From an uncultured Oscillospiraceae bacterium (GTDB lineage: Bacteria > Bacillota > Clostridia > Oscillospirales > Oscillospiraceae), in contig CAAEDD010000124.1 of the NCBI GenBank assembly GCA_900754515.1, positions 1 to 5,237 on the forward strand: a stretch of 5,237 nucleotides of DNA, in the 5' to 3' direction. The stretch's first letter is position 1. The number at the start of each line of letters is the position of its first letter. Shown in pieces: positions 5,058-5,237 of the stretch. A program made the translations under genes and the position numbers. The notes under the pieces are model-generated. The model searched no databases, was not told the origin of the DNA, and was given only the letters and a program-made list of their open reading frames with translations.

Positions 5058-5237
5058 ATGAAAATTACAGACATTACCGTTTATAAAGTTAAACCCCGTT
5101 GGATTTTTGTGAAGGTAGATACTGATGAAGGCCTCTCAGGCTGGGGCGAGATGATCTCCGGAACAAAAACCGAAACAGTTGCGGCCGGGGCAAGGGAAAT
5201 GGGTTATTTCCTGAAAGGCAGGAACCCGTTTGAAATA
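5058..5237 (+). CDS. Enolase-superfamily sugar-acid dehydratase, D-galactonate dehydratase-like, N-terminal part (cut by window end)
   Basis: The first 60 codons of a mandelate racemase/muconate lactonizing enzyme-type protein, which would normally be about 380 residues. The visible capping domain begins MKITDITVYKVKPRWIFVKV and continues TDEGLSGWGE. The PRW.F.K..TDEG..GWGE pattern is that of D-galactonate dehydratase (DgoD) and its close relatives. Such enzymes abstract a proton alpha to the carboxylate with magnesium and eliminate water to give a 2-keto-3-deoxy acid. The metal ligands and catalytic bases lie in the barrel domain outside the window, so substrate (galactonate, another aldonate or a racemase reaction) stays open. 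GGAG at 5044-5047 lies 10 bases before the ATG. Its product type would suit the lyase encoded at the head of the cluster. Confidence 0.9.
   Translation, partial: MKITDITVYKVKPRWIFVKVDTDEGLSGWGEMISGTKTETVAAGAREMGYFLKGRNPFEI

Noticed and set aside
4526..5074. 182-codon minus-strand open frame opposite the PHP and dehydratase genes
   Set aside because: It lies antisense to two well-supported genes, and no family motif was recognised.
1..5237. CRISPR array, tRNA or rRNA gene
   Set aside because: No regularly spaced repeat set, cloverleaf-like segment or rRNA-like sequence was seen in the non-coding stretches.

Overview
The window looks like chromosomal DNA from a low-to-moderate GC Bacillota, probably a clostridial (gut or anaerobic) bacterium. 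This is an inference. It rests on strong AAGGAGGT/GGAGG ribosome binding sites, a TTG start behind a perfect Shine-Dalgarno, sigma-A-like -35/-10 boxes and the gene families present. No taxonomic marker gene is present.

Layout. Bases 1-320 are the right end of an IS256-family insertion sequence, with the transposase C-terminus and a probable right terminal inverted repeat. This part is clearly more GC-rich (about 57% over the first 240 bases by hand count) than what follows. Bases 321-531 are non-coding and hold a perfect 13-bp terminator-like hairpin. A LacI-family repressor gene lies on the minus strand (532-1554). Across a 301-base divergent intergenic region, a plus-strand cluster begins: a DapA/NanA-superfamily lyase (1856-2752), an AraC-family regulator (2806-3735), a 244-base intergenic region, a PHP-domain metallohydrolase of CehA/McbA type (3980-5035), and the first 60 codons of an enolase-superfamily sugar-acid dehydratase closest in appearance to D-galactonate dehydratase (5058 to the window end).

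How the genes may work together (inference). The enolase-superfamily dehydratase would turn an aldonate-type acid into a 2-keto-3-deoxy acid, and the DapA-superfamily enzyme would cleave or dehydrate that product. The PHP enzyme would perform a hydrolytic step, perhaps releasing the acid from an ester, lactone, phosphodiester or amide precursor. Control appears dual: a divergent LacI-type repressor and an AraC-type regulator inside the cluster, probably sensing the substrate or an intermediate.

The most interesting points are four. The LacI protein lacks a recognisable hinge helix. The divergent intergenic region carries four copies of TGAAACA, two as a widely spaced perfect inverted repeat and two as direct repeats 11 bp apart. 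The lyase keeps the Schiff-base lysine but lacks the usual GTTGE and YNVP active-site signatures. A PHP hydrolase is built into a sugar-acid pathway.
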